5,843 nucleotides of DNA, taken from positions 1 through 5,843 of the forward strand of contig JAOUFX010000229.1 of NCBI GenBank assembly GCA_029857975.1, read 5' to 3'. This document shows positions 4,618 to 5,843 of the stretch, in pieces. The notes beneath the pieces are model-generated. The model saw only the letters and a program-made list of their open reading frames with translations. It was not told where the DNA came from and ran no database searches. The stretch comes from Deltaproteobacteria bacterium. GTDB taxonomy: Bacteria > Desulfobacterota > SM23-61. The stretch's first letter is position 1. The number at the start of each line of letters is the position of its first letter. A program made the position numbers and the translations under genes.

Positions 4618-5433
4618 TTAATTCATTCCTTCCAGAAAAGCCCGCACATTGTACCCCAGGACATCGTGATTATAGCCGCCTTCGAGCACGCCGAAACGCC
4701 GTCCCCGGCAAAACTTTTGAGAATAAGTTTTAACCAAGGAGCCAATGGTCCTATAATCCTCTGTGGTTAAGAGACTCCCCCAATCTTCCACATGCCGGTC
4801 AAAACCTGCTGAGACGGATAGAACGTCAAAACCTTCGGCCTTTTCCAGGCGCTTTTGCACCTTCGCGACGAAATCCTTTCGATCCGAACTTTCGGGATGA
4901 AAATATTCTACTCCCGGAATGCCCGTGAAGACATTTTCCGTCCCATCCCCGAAATGCAGGTCAAAATCCAAGATCAATGCTTTCTTAACTTGTCCCCTCA
5001 CCCCCGCCCTCTCCCCCAGCGGGGGAGAGGGGAAGGGTGAGGGGGAATTAACTTGCCCTGTTTTCATCAGTTTCTTGATGGCGATGGCGATATTATTGAA
5101 GTAGCAAAAACCCCAGCAAGAATCCGGGCTGGCATGGTGACCTGGAGGGCGAATGAGGCCGAAGGCCGGTTCACCATTCCAGGCCAATTCCGCGGCCATG
5201 ATGGCCCCACCGGCAGAGAGCAAGGCGATTTCGTAGAGGTCGCTGGAGCGTTTGATGCGTTCAATCTGTCCCGGGGTGTGGACCAGGGCTACATCTTTTT
5301 CAGAGGCCGGAGACGGCTTGACCAATTCAAAATCATTCCCCAGAGCTTCGACGATAGCCTCCATCCTCCCGGCAGCGGCCGCAGGATCGGAGGTGTAAAC
5401 TTCGTAAAACCGCTCATGGAATATGACTTTCAT
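4618..5433 (-). CDS. histone deacetylase / acetylpolyamine amidohydrolase family protein with an inserted palindromic element
   Basis: A zinc-dependent deacetylase fold of 271 residues. Signatures in order: RPPGHHA with the catalytic pair H99/H100, ILDFDLHFGDGT with zinc ligands D158 and H160, AGFDRH with the third ligand D212, and LEGGYN with the transition-state Tyr Y254. These enzymes remove acetyl groups from lysines, polyamines or small molecules; the true substrate cannot be read from sequence. Without the insertion it would be 250 residues, short for the family (usually 300 or more) but like compact prokaryotic members. Residues 129-149 (core SPSPFPSPPLGERAGVRG) are encoded by a palindromic repeat that splits the otherwise expected TGQVKKALILDFD, just before the zinc motif. 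All catalytic residues remain, so activity may survive. ATG at 5431-5433 follows GGTGGAGG by 4 bases. The 5444-5679 repeat separates it from the gene upstream. Confidence 0.9.
   Translation of the reverse strand: MKVIFHERFYEVYTSDPAAAAGRMEAIVEALGNDFELVKPSPASEKDVALVHTPGQIERIKRSSDLYEIALLSAGGAIMAAELAWNGEPAFGLIRPPGHHASPDSCWGFCYFNNIAIAIKKLMKTGQVNSPSPFPSPPLGERAGVRGQVKKALILDFDLHFGDGTENVFTGIPGVEYFHPESSDRKDFVAKVQKRLEKAEGFDVLSVSAGFDRHVEDWGSLLTTEDYRTIGSLVKTYSQKFCRGRRFGVLEGGYNHDVLGYNVRAFLEGMN
4993..5047. mobile_element. 55-bp palindromic element inserted in frame, flanked by an 8-bp direct repeat
   Basis: The element is a near-perfect palindrome. The outer arms CCCCTCACCC (4994-5003) and GGGTGAGGGG (5035-5044) pair at 10 of 10. 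The inner arms at 5007-5017 and 5021-5031 pair at 11 of 11 around an AGC loop, with a 3-by-3 internal mismatch between. It is bounded by the direct repeat TTAACTTG at 4985-4992 and 5048-5055, which looks like a target duplication. Element plus one duplicate is 63 bp, exactly 21 codons, so the deacetylase frame is kept. Peptides of the form SPxPxPSPPLGERAGVRG recur, to my knowledge, in annotated proteobacterial proteins, which fits a dispersed repeat. Confidence 0.85.
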
Positions 5434-5443
5434 TTATCCTCCA

Positions 5444-5679
5444 CCTAAAAAAGGCGATTTACCACAGAGGGCAAAAAGGAAAGTTAAGATAAATCAAGGG
5501 AATAAACTCCTTTTCGTTATTTACCTCTGTGCACTCGTTAAATGAAAACAATGAAACATTTTATCTGAGGAATTGATGATATGAGAACACTGAGAAAAGA
5601 TTGAGCTTATTTTGTTTTTTTAACTATGAGAAATTAATCTCCGGGTTCTCTGTGGTTTAAAAGAATCGCTCAATTTGGG
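5444..5679. repeat. ~240-bp interspersed repeat, copy 2 (family B)
   Basis: This is the second copy of the element at 178-420, in the same orientation. It fills the gap between two minus-strand genes: one end lies 11 bases from the deacetylase ATG, the other 6 bases from the upstream stop codon. The left palindrome arm is partly worn (GGGCAAAAAGG for GGGCACAGAGG) and the 12 bases found in copy 1 near 387-398 are absent. As in copy 1, the CCTAAAA end faces the start of a minus-strand gene. Confidence 0.85.
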
Positions 5680-5685
5680 CTTCCT

Positions 5686-5843
5686 TTAGTATCTTTCATC
5701 CTTTACTTTTGGTCCTTCGGGAAGCTTGGCCATGAACTCCACTTTATCCGGCCTGATCAAAAGGATTTCTTTCATGCGCTCGATAAGCTTTTCGGTTTCT
5801 GCAGATCCCGGATTTTTTCCTTCAATAGAAAGGAGCAAATGGT
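5686..5843 (-). CDS. C-terminal fragment, possibly a phenylacetate-CoA ligase-type AMP-binding protein (runs off the window)
   Basis: The last 51 codons of a gene are visible, ending at TAA (5686-5688). The peptide has a helix SAETEKLIERMKEIL followed by a strand and a charged end, IRPDKVEFMAKLPEGPKVKDERY. An acidic helix, then RPDKVEF and LPEG close to the C-terminus, is reminiscent of the small C-terminal domain of phenylacetate-CoA ligase-like adenylating enzymes, but no catalytic motif is in view and the match is from memory of family style only. The codon pattern and lack of stops support a real coding end. It is on the same strand as the deacetylase gene, 252 bp upstream of it, with a repeat in the gap. 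Confidence 0.4.
   Translation of the reverse strand, partial: HLLLSIEGKNPGSAETEKLIERMKEILLIRPDKVEFMAKLPEGPKVKDERY

Noticed and set aside
5053..5448. Plus-strand open frame opposite the deacetylase gene
   Set aside because: It is the complement of a gene with all family motifs in order; the product has no recognisable fold.

Overview
The window reads as a chromosomal segment of a Gram-negative anaerobe, most likely a deltaproteobacterium (Desulfobacterota). This placement is an inference from the style of the proteins (a VDH-type NifS relative beside a NifU-type scaffold, a short histone-deacetylase-like hydrolase, a CinA protein) and from the abundance of small palindromic repeats. No rRNA, tRNA, CRISPR array or transposase gene is visible.

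Layout, left to right. (1) 1-152, minus strand: the first 50 codons of a D-2-hydroxyacid dehydrogenase, with a candidate sigma70 promoter at 429-457 and a 243-bp repeat between promoter and gene. (2) 581-2916, minus strand: three iron-sulfur-type genes transcribed in the order NifS-like protein, NifU/IscU scaffold with a Cys-rich tail, MIP18/DUF59 protein. (3) 3294-4532, plus strand: a two-domain CinA-family protein, divergent from the NifS-like gene. (4) 4618-5433, minus strand: a histone-deacetylase/acetylpolyamine-amidohydrolase family protein. (5) 5686-5843, minus strand: the last 51 codons of a protein that may be a phenylacetate-CoA-ligase-type enzyme.

The strongest observations concern proteins that keep their fold but have lost active-site residues. 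The NifS-like protein has Gln where the PLP-binding Lys should be. It also departs from the family at the preceding His, at two other cofactor contacts and at the substrate-binding Arg, yet it keeps the persulfide Cys loop. The C-terminal NMN-deamidase-like domain of the CinA protein has likewise lost the usual AESCTGG, YSN..K and TG.AGP signatures. The NifS-like protein, a scaffold with a zinc-ribbon-like tail and a DUF59 protein together could be a non-canonical Fe-S or sulfur-carrier module. That is inference.

The second theme is repeats. All but one of the gaps longer than about 70 bp hold a clear palindromic or heptamer repeat, and the remaining one (956-1035) holds a weaker hairpin. At least four families are seen: two copies of a ~240-bp element (178-420, 5444-5679), two of a smaller inverted repeat (1591-1680, 3136-3272), two period-7 arrays (3203-3244, 4546-4615) and a GC-rich palindrome. 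The GC-rich palindrome has jumped in frame into the deacetylase gene. It is flanked by a perfect 8-bp direct repeat and adds exactly 21 codons just before the zinc-ligand motif.
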